DNA from: Chloroflexota bacterium
Lineage (GTDB): Bacteria; Chloroflexota; Dehalococcoidia; SHYM01
Assembly (NCBI GenBank): GCA_016199375.1
Contig: JACQGV010000112.1
Location: forward strand, 1-18,553
Reading direction: 5' to 3'
DNA: 18,553 bases
In this document: piece by piece, positions 1 through 6,865 of the stretch
How positions within the stretch are numbered: the first letter of the stretch is position 1
Layout: the number at the start of each line of letters is the position of its first letter
Program-made: the position numbers and the translations under genes
Notes under the pieces: generated by a model
The model's database searches: none
What the model saw: the letters and a program-made list of their open reading frames with translations, nothing else
Told to the model about the DNA's origin: nothing

Positions 1-141
1 GCCCACGGCAGCCTGCGCCTCACCCTGGGGCCCGACAACACCGAGGTCGATGTTGACTACGTCCTGGAAGTGCTGCCGGGCGTCATCGCCAAGCTACGGG
101 CCCTGGCGCCCCTTAGCAGCGCTGCGGCGGCCAAGCACTGA
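1..141 (+). CDS. Cysteine desulfurase (NifS-type), C-terminal end only
   Basis: Frame 1 is open from the window edge to a TGA at 139-141 and encodes 46 residues. The segment [11 protein letters not shown] followed by a [19 protein letters not shown] stretch matches the C-terminus of NifS/IscS-like PLP-dependent cysteine desulfurases, where the helix after the 'RLTLG..NT..DVD' turn closes the small domain. These enzymes take sulfur from cysteine for Fe-S cluster assembly. The catalytic lysine and persulfide cysteine lie outside the window. The short Ala-rich tail (LSSAAAAKH) is unremarkable. Family assignment rests on this tail alone, so another fold-type I aminotransferase remains possible. 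Confidence 0.7.
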   Translation, partial: AHGSLRLTLGPDNTEVDVDYVLEVLPGVIAKLRALAPLSSAAAAKH

Positions 142-223
142 GGCTCGTTGTGGAGCACTTGCTACGATTGTCCCGGCGGCAGTCTCCTTGTGGCAGATTA
201 GGGTGTCAGGTTAGACTAGCAGC

Positions 224-376
224 ATGACGACACGAACACGCACAAAGAAAACGCGGGCGAAGAGGACCTACGCGGGGCTGACGCAGCCACCCAAGGTATC
301 GCCTGAGATCCGCAAGGCCACCAAGCTTGCTCTCGAAGTCCTGCGAGAGCCTTTGAAGGAGCTGGCGAAGTATTAG
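224..376 (+). CDS. Small basic protein, candidate antitoxin for the downstream Doc protein
   Basis: An ATG at 224 opens a 50-residue frame ending in TAG at 374-376. The N-terminal third is strongly basic (MTTRTRTKKTRAKR), the middle has PPKVSPEIRKATK, and the end is a predicted helix (LALEVLREPLKELAKY). I do not recognise a named domain. Its place directly before a Doc/Fic toxin gene, overlapping that frame, is the arrangement of Phd-Doc-type pairs, where the antitoxin comes first and its C-terminal helix plugs the toxin. At 50 residues it is shorter than Phd (about 73) and has no visible Phd/YefM domain. No Shine-Dalgarno precedes the ATG. A TAGACT box at 212-217 lies six bases upstream, so a leaderless transcript is plausible. 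The antitoxin role is inferred from context. Confidence 0.6.
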   Translation: MTTRTRTKKTRAKRTYAGLTQPPKVSPEIRKATKLALEVLREPLKELAKY

Positions 377-437
377 CCGAAGATACAGATTCCTCAGCGT
401 AGACGAGGCGCGCTACGTCGCCTACGAGCTGGCAAAG

Positions 438-953
438 GTGTTCTACGAAGACTATCCGAACCCAATGCCAGCTTTCACTTTTTCTGGAGGTGAGGCCCAC
501 GGCAGGGCGTTGCTGGAATCGGCTCTAGCCGAGCCGCGTCAGACTTTTGGCGGGCGCTATCTGCGCCGGACCATCTATGACAAGGCAGCCGCCCTGTTCC
601 GCTCCCTGGTCAAGAACCATGCGCTGTTTGATGGCAACAAACGCCTTGCGCTGGCCTGCCTGTTTGTGTTCCTCATGTACAACCGGGTAGCTTTCTATGT
701 TCCACGCCATGAGGCGATTCGGTTCTCTCTGCATGTGGCAAGAGAAGAGACAACCATTCGGGAGATCGCTTCGTGGATTCGCCGATATGCGCTTCCTATT
801 ACAAGGCCCCCGATTAGAAGGCCCCCGACGTGGTCAACTTCTAAGTTACTCCAAGCGGCAGAACTTCTTAGGGAGGCAACCACACGCACATGGAGTGCTA
901 TAAGGGCGATTAAGCGGCGTACAAAAAGCCTGCGTACCGAAACTGGTGTATAG
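438..953 (+). CDS. Doc/Fic-family (death-on-curing) toxin-like protein
   Basis: The family signature is clear. LLESALAEPRQTFGG at about residues 25-39 matches the Doc helix before the active site, and HALFDGNKR at 61-69 is the Fic/Doc loop (HxFx[D/N][G/A]NKR, here with Leu in place of Phe). Fic proteins transfer AMP to targets, while Doc phosphorylates EF-Tu. In both, the His acts as base and the Asn-Lys-Arg part binds the nucleotide. The GTG at 438 is the first conventional start, but the frame is open back to 357 and the extra codons (RYRFLSVDEARYVAYELAK) look like the missing Doc N-terminus. Translation may therefore begin at a rare ATT (372), which overlaps the stop of the small upstream gene. 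The tail after about residue 118 is basic and Pro-rich and unlike standard Doc. Gene identity is good; the start is uncertain. Confidence 0.8.
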   Translation: MFYEDYPNPMPAFTFSGGEAHGRALLESALAEPRQTFGGRYLRRTIYDKAAALFRSLVKNHALFDGNKRLALACLFVFLMYNRVAFYVPRHEAIRFSLHVAREETTIREIASWIRRYALPITRPPIRRPPTWSTSKLLQAAELLREATTRTWSAIRAIKRRTKSLRTETGV

Positions 954-989
954 CTTGTACTGGTGCCAAGCTTGCCGCAAGCCCAGTCA

Positions 990-995
990 TATAAT
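990..995 (+). promoter_or_regulatory. Consensus -10 box before the M20 hydrolase gene
   Basis: A perfect TATAAT lies 26 bases before the ATG at 1022, giving an expected start of transcription near 1002. No good -35 sits at 16-18 bases (the hexamer there reads CAAGCT). A short inverted repeat (GCTTG-CCG-CAAGC, 970-982) occupies the spacer region and could be an operator site or the tail of the upstream gene's terminator. Confidence 0.45.
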
Positions 996-1021
996 GGTCA
1001 ATCTTGCGTCGGAGGCCAGCG

Positions 1022-2233
1022 ATGTCTGCCCACAAGGATGCCGAGCGGCTGAAGGCCCAGGCGGCCACCGTCGTGGACGGGCGCAGCGAGGAGCTGCGGC
1101 GCATCAGCCTGGACATCCACGGCCATCCGGAGGTCGCGTTCCAGGAGCACCGCGCGGCGAAGCTGCTGGCCGGCTACCTGGAGGCGAACGGGTTCCGGGT
1201 GGAGCGTGGCATCTGCGACATGCCCACGGCCTTCAAGGCCAGCTACGGCAGCGGACGCCCTGCCATCGCCATCCTGGCCGAGTACGACGCCCTGCCGAAG
1301 CTGGGCCATGCCTGTGGCCACAACATCATCGGCACGGCAGCCGTCGGCGCCGGCGTCGCCTTGAAAGGCGCCGTGGATGCCCTGGGCGGCTCGGTGGCCG
1401 TCTTCGGCACCCCCGCCGAGGAGGTCTGGGGCGGCAAGGTGCCCATGGTGGAGAAGGGCGCCTTCGCCGAGGTGGACTGCGCCCTGGAGGTCCACCCCAG
1501 CTCCCGCAACTCCGTCGTCAACGCCGCCCTGGCCTGCGTGGCCCTGGACGTGGAGTTCTTCGGCAAGGCGGCCCATGCCGCCGCCCATCCCGACTGGGGG
1601 ATCAATGCCCTGGAGGCGCTGCTCCAGTCCTACAGCCACATCAACGCCCTGCGCCAGCACATCCGGCCCACGGCCCGCATCCACGGCATCATCACCGACG
1701 GCGGCGAGGCGGCGAACATCGTGCCCGCCCACGCCGCCGGCACCTTCCTGGTCCGGGCGGTGGATGACGACTACCTGGACGAGCTCATCGAGCGCACGCT
1801 GGCGTGCTTCAAGGCCGGCGCCCTGGCCACGGGCGCGCGGCTGGAGTACCGTTTCTCCTCCGCTCGCTACGGCGCCATGCACGCGAACCGCACGCTGGCC
1901 GAGGCGTTCCGCCAGAACCTGGGGCGCTTCCGTGATCCGCAGGGCATCGAGGCGCCCGAGAAGCCCCAGGCCATGGGCTCCACCGACATGGGCAACGTGA
2001 GCGCCGTGGTGCCCGCCATCCATCCGATGCTGGCGGTGGCGCCGCCCGACGTGTCGCTGCACACGCCGGAGTTCGTGCAGTGGGCGGCGGCGCCGGAGGG
2101 GCACCAGGCGCTGCTGGACGGCGCCAAGGCCATGGCGCTTACCGCCATAGACGTGCTGGCCGACCTGCAGCTCCTGGCCGCCGCCCGCGCCGAGTTCGAG
2201 CGCGGGAAAGCGAGCGGGTGGAAGGAGGGATAG
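1022..2233 (+). CDS. M20-family metallo-amidohydrolase (M20D / PM20D2-like)
   Basis: This 403-residue protein has the full length and order of M20D amidohydrolases: an N-terminal segment with HGHPEVAFQEHRAAK (33-47), the metal-site region AEYDALPKLGHACGHN (86-101), PAEE (131-134) with the catalytic/metal Glu pair, a metal His in EVHPSS (156-161), and then the dimerisation insert from about residue 168. The family hydrolyses amide bonds of N-acyl amino acids, aminobenzoyl-glutamate or odd dipeptides in the cytoplasm. The CGHN form, rather than CGHD, resembles the PM20D2/AbgB-like branch, so substrate is not predictable. I chose ATG 1022 because GGAGG at 1011-1015 lies six bases upstream; an in-frame TTG at 1004 has no such site. 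It stands alone between the toxin-antitoxin-like pair and the restriction-modification cassette and has typical host-like GC. Confidence 0.88.
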   Translation: MSAHKDAERLKAQAATVVDGRSEELRRISLDIHGHPEVAFQEHRAAKLLAGYLEANGFRVERGICDMPTAFKASYGSGRPAIAILAEYDALPKLGHACGHNIIGTAAVGAGVALKGAVDALGGSVAVFGTPAEEVWGGKVPMVEKGAFAEVDCALEVHPSSRNSVVNAALACVALDVEFFGKAAHAAAHPDWGINALEALLQSYSHINALRQHIRPTARIHGIITDGGEAANIVPAHAAGTFLVRAVDDDYLDELIERTLACFKAGALATGARLEYRFSSARYGAMHANRTLAEAFRQNLGRFRDPQGIEAPEKPQAMGSTDMGNVSAVVPAIHPMLAVAPPDVSLHTPEFVQWAAAPEGHQALLDGAKAMALTAIDVLADLQLLAAARAEFERGKASGWKEG

Positions 2234-2254
2234 AGTCAGTCAGGATCAGAGGTC

Positions 2255-2283
2255 TTGACTTGGCACACGTGTTCTGCTATATA
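2255..2283 (+). promoter_or_regulatory. Sigma70-type promoter of the restriction-modification cassette
   Basis: TTGACT (2255-2260), a 17-base spacer and TATATA (2278-2283) form a near-consensus promoter, with a TGn extended -10 (TGC at 2275-2277). The predicted start of transcription is near 2290, leaving a leader of about 64 bases before the methyltransferase ATG at 2354. It lies just after the M20 gene stop, so the cassette appears to be transcribed independently. Confidence 0.7.
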
Positions 2284-2353
2284 GCGCGTGAGCCGCGTGG
2301 GGGACGGAAATGCGGCATAGGACTGTGAGTAAAGGAATCGAGGCCCAAGACCG

Positions 2354-3454
2354 ATGACCCGTAAGCCACCCCTGTCGCGTGGACTCGGTGATGCGCCCAG
2401 CAGGGAAGGGCCGCCGATCAGTACTGTTTGGATTGAGACTAGCCACGGGCGGGCCTTCTGGGCAGACTCAGCGATCCTAATGGCTGCCTTTGAGCGGGCT
2501 TCGATTGATCTCATTGTGACGAGCCCGCCGTTTGGGCTGGTTAGGAAGAAGGAATACGGGAATGCGGATGCTGACCAATATGTCGAGTGGTTCAAACCCT
2601 TTGCCAACGAATTCAGGCGAATCCTGCGACCAACGGGTTCGCTAGTGATCGACATTGGGGGGGCGTGGATACCCGGCCAGCCCACCAAGAGCCTCTACCA
2701 GTACGAGCTTCTTATCACACTATGCAAGGAGTTTGGTTTTCACCTCGCTCAGGAGTTCTTTTGGTGGAATCCGTCACGGTTGCCGACCCCCGCCGAGTGG
2801 GTGAACATTCGCCGTATCAGGGTCAAGGACGCCGTTAACACCATCTTTTGGCTTTCGCGCACGCCTTGGCCCAAGGCGAGTAATCGTAGAGTCCTGACAC
2901 CGTATAGCGAGAGCATGCGGACCCTCCTTGTAAATGGCTATCGGGCCAAAAAGAGGCCCAGCGGCCATGACATCAGCACGAAGTTCAATGTAGACAATGG
3001 GGCTGCGATCCCTCCGAACCTGATTGCCGTCGCGAATACTGAGAGCAACTCGAGGTACCTGAAGTACTGCGAGGAGCACAATCTACCGCCTCATCCGGCT
3101 CGGTTCCCTGCGTCGATCCCAGAATTCTTCATTCGGTTCCTGACAGATCCTCGCGATATCGTGTTTGACCCATTCGCGGGAAGTTGCATTACCGGCGAGG
3201 TGGCCGAACGCCTGGACCGCCGCTGGATATGCGCCGAGATTCGGGACGAATACTTGTCAGGAGCGAGGGGAAGATTCCTCGATGCGCCGACTGCTAACGT
3301 TCGTAAGACACAGATAAGTGACGACGATTTCTACAAGATCGCGAGGCCAGGCATCTTGTGGAATGGCGTACTTGAGCCGGCGCTGCCTTCAGATGGCGGG
3401 CGAGCTAGGCCCTTGTTCACGCCTGGACGAAGTCCTAAGTCGAAGTTGGTATAG
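2354..3454 (+). CDS. Site-specific DNA amino-methyltransferase (beta class, probably N4-cytosine)
   Basis: The catalytic motif IV comes first (LIVTSPPF, residues 53-60) and the AdoMet-binding motif I last (FDPFAGS, 271-277), the order that defines beta-class amino-methyltransferases. A Ser before the Pro-Pro (SPPF) is typical of N4-cytosine enzymes, though N6-adenine cannot be excluded. The stretch SGHDISTKFNVDNGAAIPPN (203-222) and PHPARFP (246-252) are conserved in this family. Its 366 residues are a normal full length, and the last 55 form a tail outside the catalytic core. The nuclease gene starts three bases after its stop, so this is probably the protecting half of a type II system. No strong ribosome-binding site is seen. 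Base composition is less GC-biased than in the flanking genes, suggesting transfer. Confidence 0.88.
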   Translation: MTRKPPLSRGLGDAPSREGPPISTVWIETSHGRAFWADSAILMAAFERASIDLIVTSPPFGLVRKKEYGNADADQYVEWFKPFANEFRRILRPTGSLVIDIGGAWIPGQPTKSLYQYELLITLCKEFGFHLAQEFFWWNPSRLPTPAEWVNIRRIRVKDAVNTIFWLSRTPWPKASNRRVLTPYSESMRTLLVNGYRAKKRPSGHDISTKFNVDNGAAIPPNLIAVANTESNSRYLKYCEEHNLPPHPARFPASIPEFFIRFLTDPRDIVFDPFAGSCITGEVAERLDRRWICAEIRDEYLSGARGRFLDAPTANVRKTQISDDDFYKIARPGILWNGVLEPALPSDGGRARPLFTPGRSPKSKLV

Positions 3455-3457
3455 GGG

Positions 3458-4447
3458 ATGCCCGCCGTCACGCCAGCCAGAATCCTTCGGGCGGTCCTGA
3501 ATGCTGTCGGTGCTTCCGGCGGAGTAGGGCTGGTAGTTCGAGATGGCCAACCGCGCGAACTTCGGATCCAAGTGGCAGGCGGCGAGCTTTCCATTTGGGC
3601 CTACGTGTGGACGCTGACCCACGGCGGGCGGCCAACTCTGCCTCACGAATACCGAATCCAATTGACCTCGGTGCGATCGCCGCTCGCGCTCAATCCCGAT
3701 GGCGTGACAGTGCTCATTGGCTACGAACCCGATCTGGACATGTTTGCCGGTTTCGACCTGAAGCGCCACAGGCGCTTCACACCAGGGTCGCCGTCCGTAC
3801 AGATTGACATACGCAAGATCCAGCAGGCTCTCCAGAACGGTGTGGCGTTCGACCTCAAAGAGAACAACGAGATAGCTGTGGCCTTCCGCCCCGATCACTT
3901 TCTGTTCTACAGCCAGCATTCAAAAGAGCTCCACGCGGCCGGCCAGAGTGCTCAGGTTCTCAATCTTCTCGGGCGGGCAGCGGCTCGTCAAAACATTCGA
4001 GCTGCCGACTTGGCCCTCGTCCCGGCGCAGAGACAAAGGGTTGTCGAACAGGTGGCGCGCTTCGCACGTGCAGCCAACTTTAGGGACCAGGTTCTCAACG
4101 CCTACGACCGTCGTTGTGCTGTCACTCGCCTTCAGTTGCGTATCGCTGAGGCCGCTCACATTCTTCCAGTTGCAGCTGGCGCACGAAGTCTTGATGTTGT
4201 CGGCAACGGCATCGCCTTGTCACCCTCGTACCATCGTGCCTTCGACAGCGGGTTGATCTACCTGGGTGAAGATCTCGTCATGCGTGTCAATCGCCACATG
4301 GCTCTGGACCTGAGGGCAAAGGGACTGGCAGCCGGGCTTGAATCGTTCCGTGCACCGTTGGGCAGGATTCACCTCCCAGCCGACCGGAACCAGTGGCCAG
4401 ACCCCCGGTTTGTCAGGTTGGCCAATGAGTTCAGAGGGGTACATTAG
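3458..4447 (+). CDS. HNH restriction endonuclease with an uncharacterised N-terminal domain
   Basis: The C-terminal part (about 205-275) is an HNH_2-like nuclease domain: CAVTRLQLRIAEAAHILPV with metal/catalytic His234, then Asn250 (DVVGNGIALSPSYHRAFDSG) and His259. The N-terminal 160 residues carry no motif I can name. They hold conserved-looking segments EYRIQLTSVRSP (64-75), IGYEPDLDMFAGFDL (87-101) and GSPSVQID (110-117), and may be the DNA-recognition domain. The ATG follows the methyltransferase stop by three bases and a GGGG run precedes it, so the pair is translationally linked. I infer that it cleaves DNA at the site the methyltransferase protects. Like its partner it has lower GC than the surrounding genes. 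Confidence 0.8.
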   Translation: MPAVTPARILRAVLNAVGASGGVGLVVRDGQPRELRIQVAGGELSIWAYVWTLTHGGRPTLPHEYRIQLTSVRSPLALNPDGVTVLIGYEPDLDMFAGFDLKRHRRFTPGSPSVQIDIRKIQQALQNGVAFDLKENNEIAVAFRPDHFLFYSQHSKELHAAGQSAQVLNLLGRAAARQNIRAADLALVPAQRQRVVEQVARFARAANFRDQVLNAYDRRCAVTRLQLRIAEAAHILPVAAGARSLDVVGNGIALSPSYHRAFDSGLIYLGEDLVMRVNRHMALDLRAKGLAAGLESFRAPLGRIHLPADRNQWPDPRFVRLANEFRGVH

Positions 4448-4512
4448 AGAAGCAGGCCCTGCCAAGACGGCTCAAGCCGTGGACTGAATAACTGAATAGA
4501 AGTGTCTCGCGC

Positions 4513-4587
4513 CTTCGCGAAGCTCCTGGTGTTCGTACGTGCGAACGCTCCGTATGCGCCGAAAGGCGCCCGCAGTCGAATCTCGAC
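4513..4587. other. Gap with four short inverted repeats between convergent genes
   Basis: The 171 bases between 4447 and 4619 carry no gene. They contain a 10-base perfect palindrome (CTTCGCGAAG, 4513-4522), GTTCG/CGAAC arms (4531-4535 and 4542-4546), GCGCC-GAAA-GGCGC with a GNRA-type loop (4556-4569), and GTCGA/TCGAC arms (4575-4579 and 4583-4587). No run of T follows, so these are not classical intrinsic terminators. They could still end transcription from both sides or form a small structured RNA. Confidence 0.35.
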
Positions 4588-4618
4588 AGTCGGACACTAG
4601 CAGGCCTCGCCGGGCTCC

Positions 4619-5323
4619 CTAATACTCATACGGCGGCTTTGAATCAGGGATCGGCCTGGCGTCATACGGCTCGGCGCCCTCCAGCTCGTAGTAGGTCTCC
4701 TCGTAGGGGGCGCCCCGCGACGGCCACTTGGGCACGTCGAAGTGCCTCATCTTCGCCCCCAGCGCCTGCAGCGTCGCCTCGTCCACGATCTTGAAGAAGC
4801 GCCAGCACATATCGGGGCACTGGCCGCAGGCCGGGGTCAGCCCGCACTTGTACAGGTGCTCGTGCAGCACCTTGTCCGAGAACTTCAGCAGCTTCACGTC
4901 CGCGGGCTTGCCCTGGAACAGCTCGTACTCGAAGCGGAAGTACTGGAAGATGGTGTGCATGTCCTCGGGGTTGATGCTGTGGCGCTTGCGGATGCCCTCG
5001 GCCCGCTGGGTGCCGATCTCCCAGGCGATATCGTGGAGGATGGCCCAGGCGTCCTCGCCGAAGCGGTCGGTCATGCGCTTGACGATGGCGCCGATCATGT
5101 GCAGGTACGAGCGGCTGATGAGCCGGATGGAGGTCTCGGGCCGGAAGTTGAAGTGGGGCATGTCCGCGTACTCGACGTAGTCGTATTGGGCCTGGATGCG
5201 GGCCATCTCCTGGGGGCTGTACTCGCGGGGCGCGTCGCCGGGCCGGGCGAAGCCGCCGGCGGCGTGGGCGTGCTCCTCCACGTTCCACTGGGGGTAGTGG
5301 GACTCCTGGGTGGGCTCTGGCAT
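4619..5323 (-). CDS. Conserved-looking protein of unknown function with a Cys cluster
   Basis: This is a 234-residue soluble protein. After a low-complexity N-terminus it has a mostly helical core (FRPETSIRLISRSYLHMIGA, then RFGEDAWAILHDIAWEIGTQ) and a cysteine cluster C-x5-C-x2-C-x3-C (C160, C166, C169, C173 in KCGLTPACGQCPDMCW), which could bind zinc or an Fe-S cluster. The 'RFGE.AW' and 'GTQRAEGIRKRH' pattern weakly recalls L-2-amino-thiazoline-4-carboxylate hydrolase-like or DUF6125-like families, but I would not assign it. The start at 5323 is chosen because GGAGGG (5329-5334, minus strand) lies five bases upstream; the in-frame upstream extension is low-complexity. The alpha/beta hydrolase gene lies upstream on the same strand, 116 bases away. 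Confidence 0.75.
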   Translation of the reverse strand: MPEPTQESHYPQWNVEEHAHAAGGFARPGDAPREYSPQEMARIQAQYDYVEYADMPHFNFRPETSIRLISRSYLHMIGAIVKRMTDRFGEDAWAILHDIAWEIGTQRAEGIRKRHSINPEDMHTIFQYFRFEYELFQGKPADVKLLKFSDKVLHEHLYKCGLTPACGQCPDMCWRFFKIVDEATLQALGAKMRHFDVPKWPSRGAPYEETYYELEGAEPYDARPIPDSKPPYEY

Positions 5324-5439
5324 GGTGTCCCTCCGTTCGTCAGTGTGCGCTGGCGAGCGCGGCCCCCGCGCCCGCCGCAGTTGGCCCCAAGCTATCATGG
5401 GCCCTGCGGGGGCGCAATGGGATGCGGCTTGGGGCGGAC

Positions 5440-6231
5440 TCAGCCTGAGGAGCCCACGAAGTCGCGGAGCGCGCTCAGGTACTGCTCCGTGCCCAGGTAG
5501 AAGAGGTCGTTGTGGCCCGCCCCCGGTATCACCACCAACTCCTTGCGGGCCGAGCCCACGGCCTCCTGCAGCTCCAGCGCCGACTCCAGGGGGATGAGCG
5601 CGTCGCGCTCGCCGTGGATGGAGAGCAGGGGCAGGGCGATGGAGCGCAGCTTCGCCAGATGGCGCCGGTGCAGCTCCTCCCAGGGGGCGGGGTCCGCGCC
5701 GGGCCGCAGCATCCGGAACCAGCCCCGGGTGCCGCCGGCGCCGCTCTCGATGATCAGGCCGCTCAGGTCGCCGGGATAGCGCGCGGCCACCTCCAGGGCG
5801 GAGAGGGCGCCCAGGGAGCGGCCCATCGCGAAGCGGCGCCCGCGGTAGCCCTCCTGGGCCAGCAGGCCCCGGAAGGCCTCGAAGAGCGTGCGCGCGTCGG
5901 CGACCATGGTCGAGAAGGCGGGACTCCCGCCGCTGCGGCCGTAGCCCCGGTAGTCAGCCACGAAGAGGTTCAGGCCGATGCCGTGGTAGAGGGGCGCGGT
6001 GTAGTCGTAGTCGCTAACCACCTCGCCGTTGCCGTGGAAGAACAGGACCGTGGGGGCGTCCGGGGCGTGGCGATAGAACCGGCAGGCGACGGCCACCCCC
6101 GGCGCCACCGCGACCGCGTGGTCCGTGGCCCCCGGCGGCGGGGGAGCCCAGTCGCCGCGGGGATAGAAGATGAAGCCCGTGATCTCGGGCTGGTCCAGGA
6201 GGGTATAGTCGGGCTCCAAGGGCTGCGGCAT
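5440..6231 (-). CDS. Alpha/beta hydrolase (serine hydrolase)
   Basis: The 263-residue product has the complete catalytic set of the alpha/beta-hydrolase fold: the oxyanion-region HGNGE (66-70), nucleophile elbow GRSLG with Ser139, acid Asp210 in GERDALIP, and His240 in GAGHND. The strand order and length match cytosolic BEM46/YqkD-like or ABHD13-like hydrolases (VADYRGYGRSGGSP at 91-104 is typical). The substrate is unknown; small esters or acyl groups are likely. No signal peptide is visible. Its start faces the respiratory cluster with a 173-base divergent region between them. Confidence 0.85.
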   Translation of the reverse strand: MPQPLEPDYTLLDQPEITGFIFYPRGDWAPPPPGATDHAVAVAPGVAVACRFYRHAPDAPTVLFFHGNGEVVSDYDYTAPLYHGIGLNLFVADYRGYGRSGGSPAFSTMVADARTLFEAFRGLLAQEGYRGRRFAMGRSLGALSALEVAARYPGDLSGLIIESGAGGTRGWFRMLRPGADPAPWEELHRRHLAKLRSIALPLLSIHGERDALIPLESALELQEAVGSARKELVVIPGAGHNDLFYLGTEQYLSALRDFVGSSG

Positions 6232-6271
6232 GGCGGGAAGGGTACCACAGGGCGCTGGTGGGCGCCAAAGA

Positions 6272-6287
6272 TCAGGGAGTTCCCTGA
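6272..6287. promoter_or_regulatory. Perfect inverted repeat, possible operator
   Basis: TCAGGGA-GT-TCCCTGA is a 7+7 perfect inverted repeat with a two-base centre in the divergent region between the hydrolase and the respiratory cluster. The tight centre suits a dimeric DNA-binding protein better than an RNA hairpin. It lies 33 bases before the -35 of the cluster promoter and 41 bases before the hydrolase start. Confidence 0.4.
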
Positions 6288-6319
6288 GAGACCTCGGCAG
6301 CCGTCCGAGGGGGTTCGCC

Positions 6320-6349
6320 TTGACCCGTACTTCTGGCCTCTGCTAGAAT
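6320..6349 (+). promoter_or_regulatory. Sigma70-type promoter of the respiratory cluster
   Basis: TTGACC (6320-6325), an 18-base spacer and TAGAAT (6344-6349) fit the sigma70 consensus well (5/6 and 5/6). The expected start of transcription is near 6356, about 49 bases before the chosen ccmE-like start. Confidence 0.65.
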
Positions 6350-6404
6350 CCTGGGACTCGCAACCGCTGACACCAGGTGCCGGATGGCAGCCTGGGGGAG
6401 CAGA

Positions 6405-6854
6405 ATGCTTGAAGGGCAGGTGGCAGCCCCTGGCCGAGGGCTTCCGCTGTGGCGACGCAAGGTCTTTGTGGTGGGGCTCGTCCTAGCCCTCGCCCTGGGC
6501 TATCTGCTCTATGTTTTTCTCTCGGCCTCCAGCGGCGCCAGCTACTATGTGACGGTGAGCGAGCTGCGGGAGCTGGGGCCCCGGGCCTACGGCAAGACGA
6601 TCCGGTTGAACGGCAACGTGCCGGCGGAGTCCATAGTGAGCGATAAGGCGAGCGATACGCTGCGTTTTGCGATCCAGGATGGGGGCGCCACCGTGCCAGT
6701 GGAGTTGCGGGGGGTGGCCGGAGACTTCTTCTATAGCTACAGCGCGGATGTGGTGCTGGAGGGCACCCTGCAGCCCAGCGGAGTTTTCCTGGCCCGCTCC
6801 GTCATCACCAAGCACCCCACGAAGTTCGAAGGGTCCCCCGAGGCGAGCCGCTAA
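6405..6854 (+). CDS. CcmE-like cytochrome c maturation haem chaperone
   Basis: CcmE carries haem, covalently bound, to apocytochrome c on the outer face of the cytoplasmic membrane. This 149-residue protein has a short cytoplasmic N-terminus, one membrane anchor (VFVVGLVLALALGYLLYVFL, 20-39) and the OB-fold core: SYYVTVSEL (46-54), GKTIRLNGNV (63-72), LRFAIQDGG (86-94), VVLEGTLQPSGVF (116-128). The haem-ligating position is His137 in ITKHPTKFEG, but the usual H-x3-Y tyrosine is Phe141. I chose ATG 6405 because GGGGGAG (6394-6400) precedes it; an ATG at 6384 would add seven residues. It opens the cluster encoding cytochromes c, which fits its role. No other ccm gene is in the window. Confidence 0.85.
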   Translation: MLEGQVAAPGRGLPLWRRKVFVVGLVLALALGYLLYVFLSASSGASYYVTVSELRELGPRAYGKTIRLNGNVPAESIVSDKASDTLRFAIQDGGATVPVELRGVAGDFFYSYSADVVLEGTLQPSGVFLARSVITKHPTKFEGSPEASR

Positions 6855-6865
6855 GGAGAGCAGCC

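Noticed and set aside
998..2104. Long minus-strand open frame across the M20 gene.
   Set aside because: A GC-rich shadow frame: low-complexity His/Gly/Arg composition with no motif, opposite a complete, well-supported gene.
4556..4590. tRNA-like element, because GTCGAATC resembles a T-loop.
   Set aside because: No five-pair T-stem surrounds it, and no acceptor or anticodon stem can be drawn.
5324..5439. Promoter for the Cys-motif gene (TTGCGC-N17-TAGCTT on the minus strand).
   Set aside because: Each box matches the consensus at only three of six positions, no better than chance in this region.
4742..6486. Long plus-strand open frames opposite the Cys-motif protein and the hydrolase.
   Set aside because: Ala/Gly/Arg/Val-rich shadows of minus-strand genes that have ribosome-binding sites and catalytic motifs.
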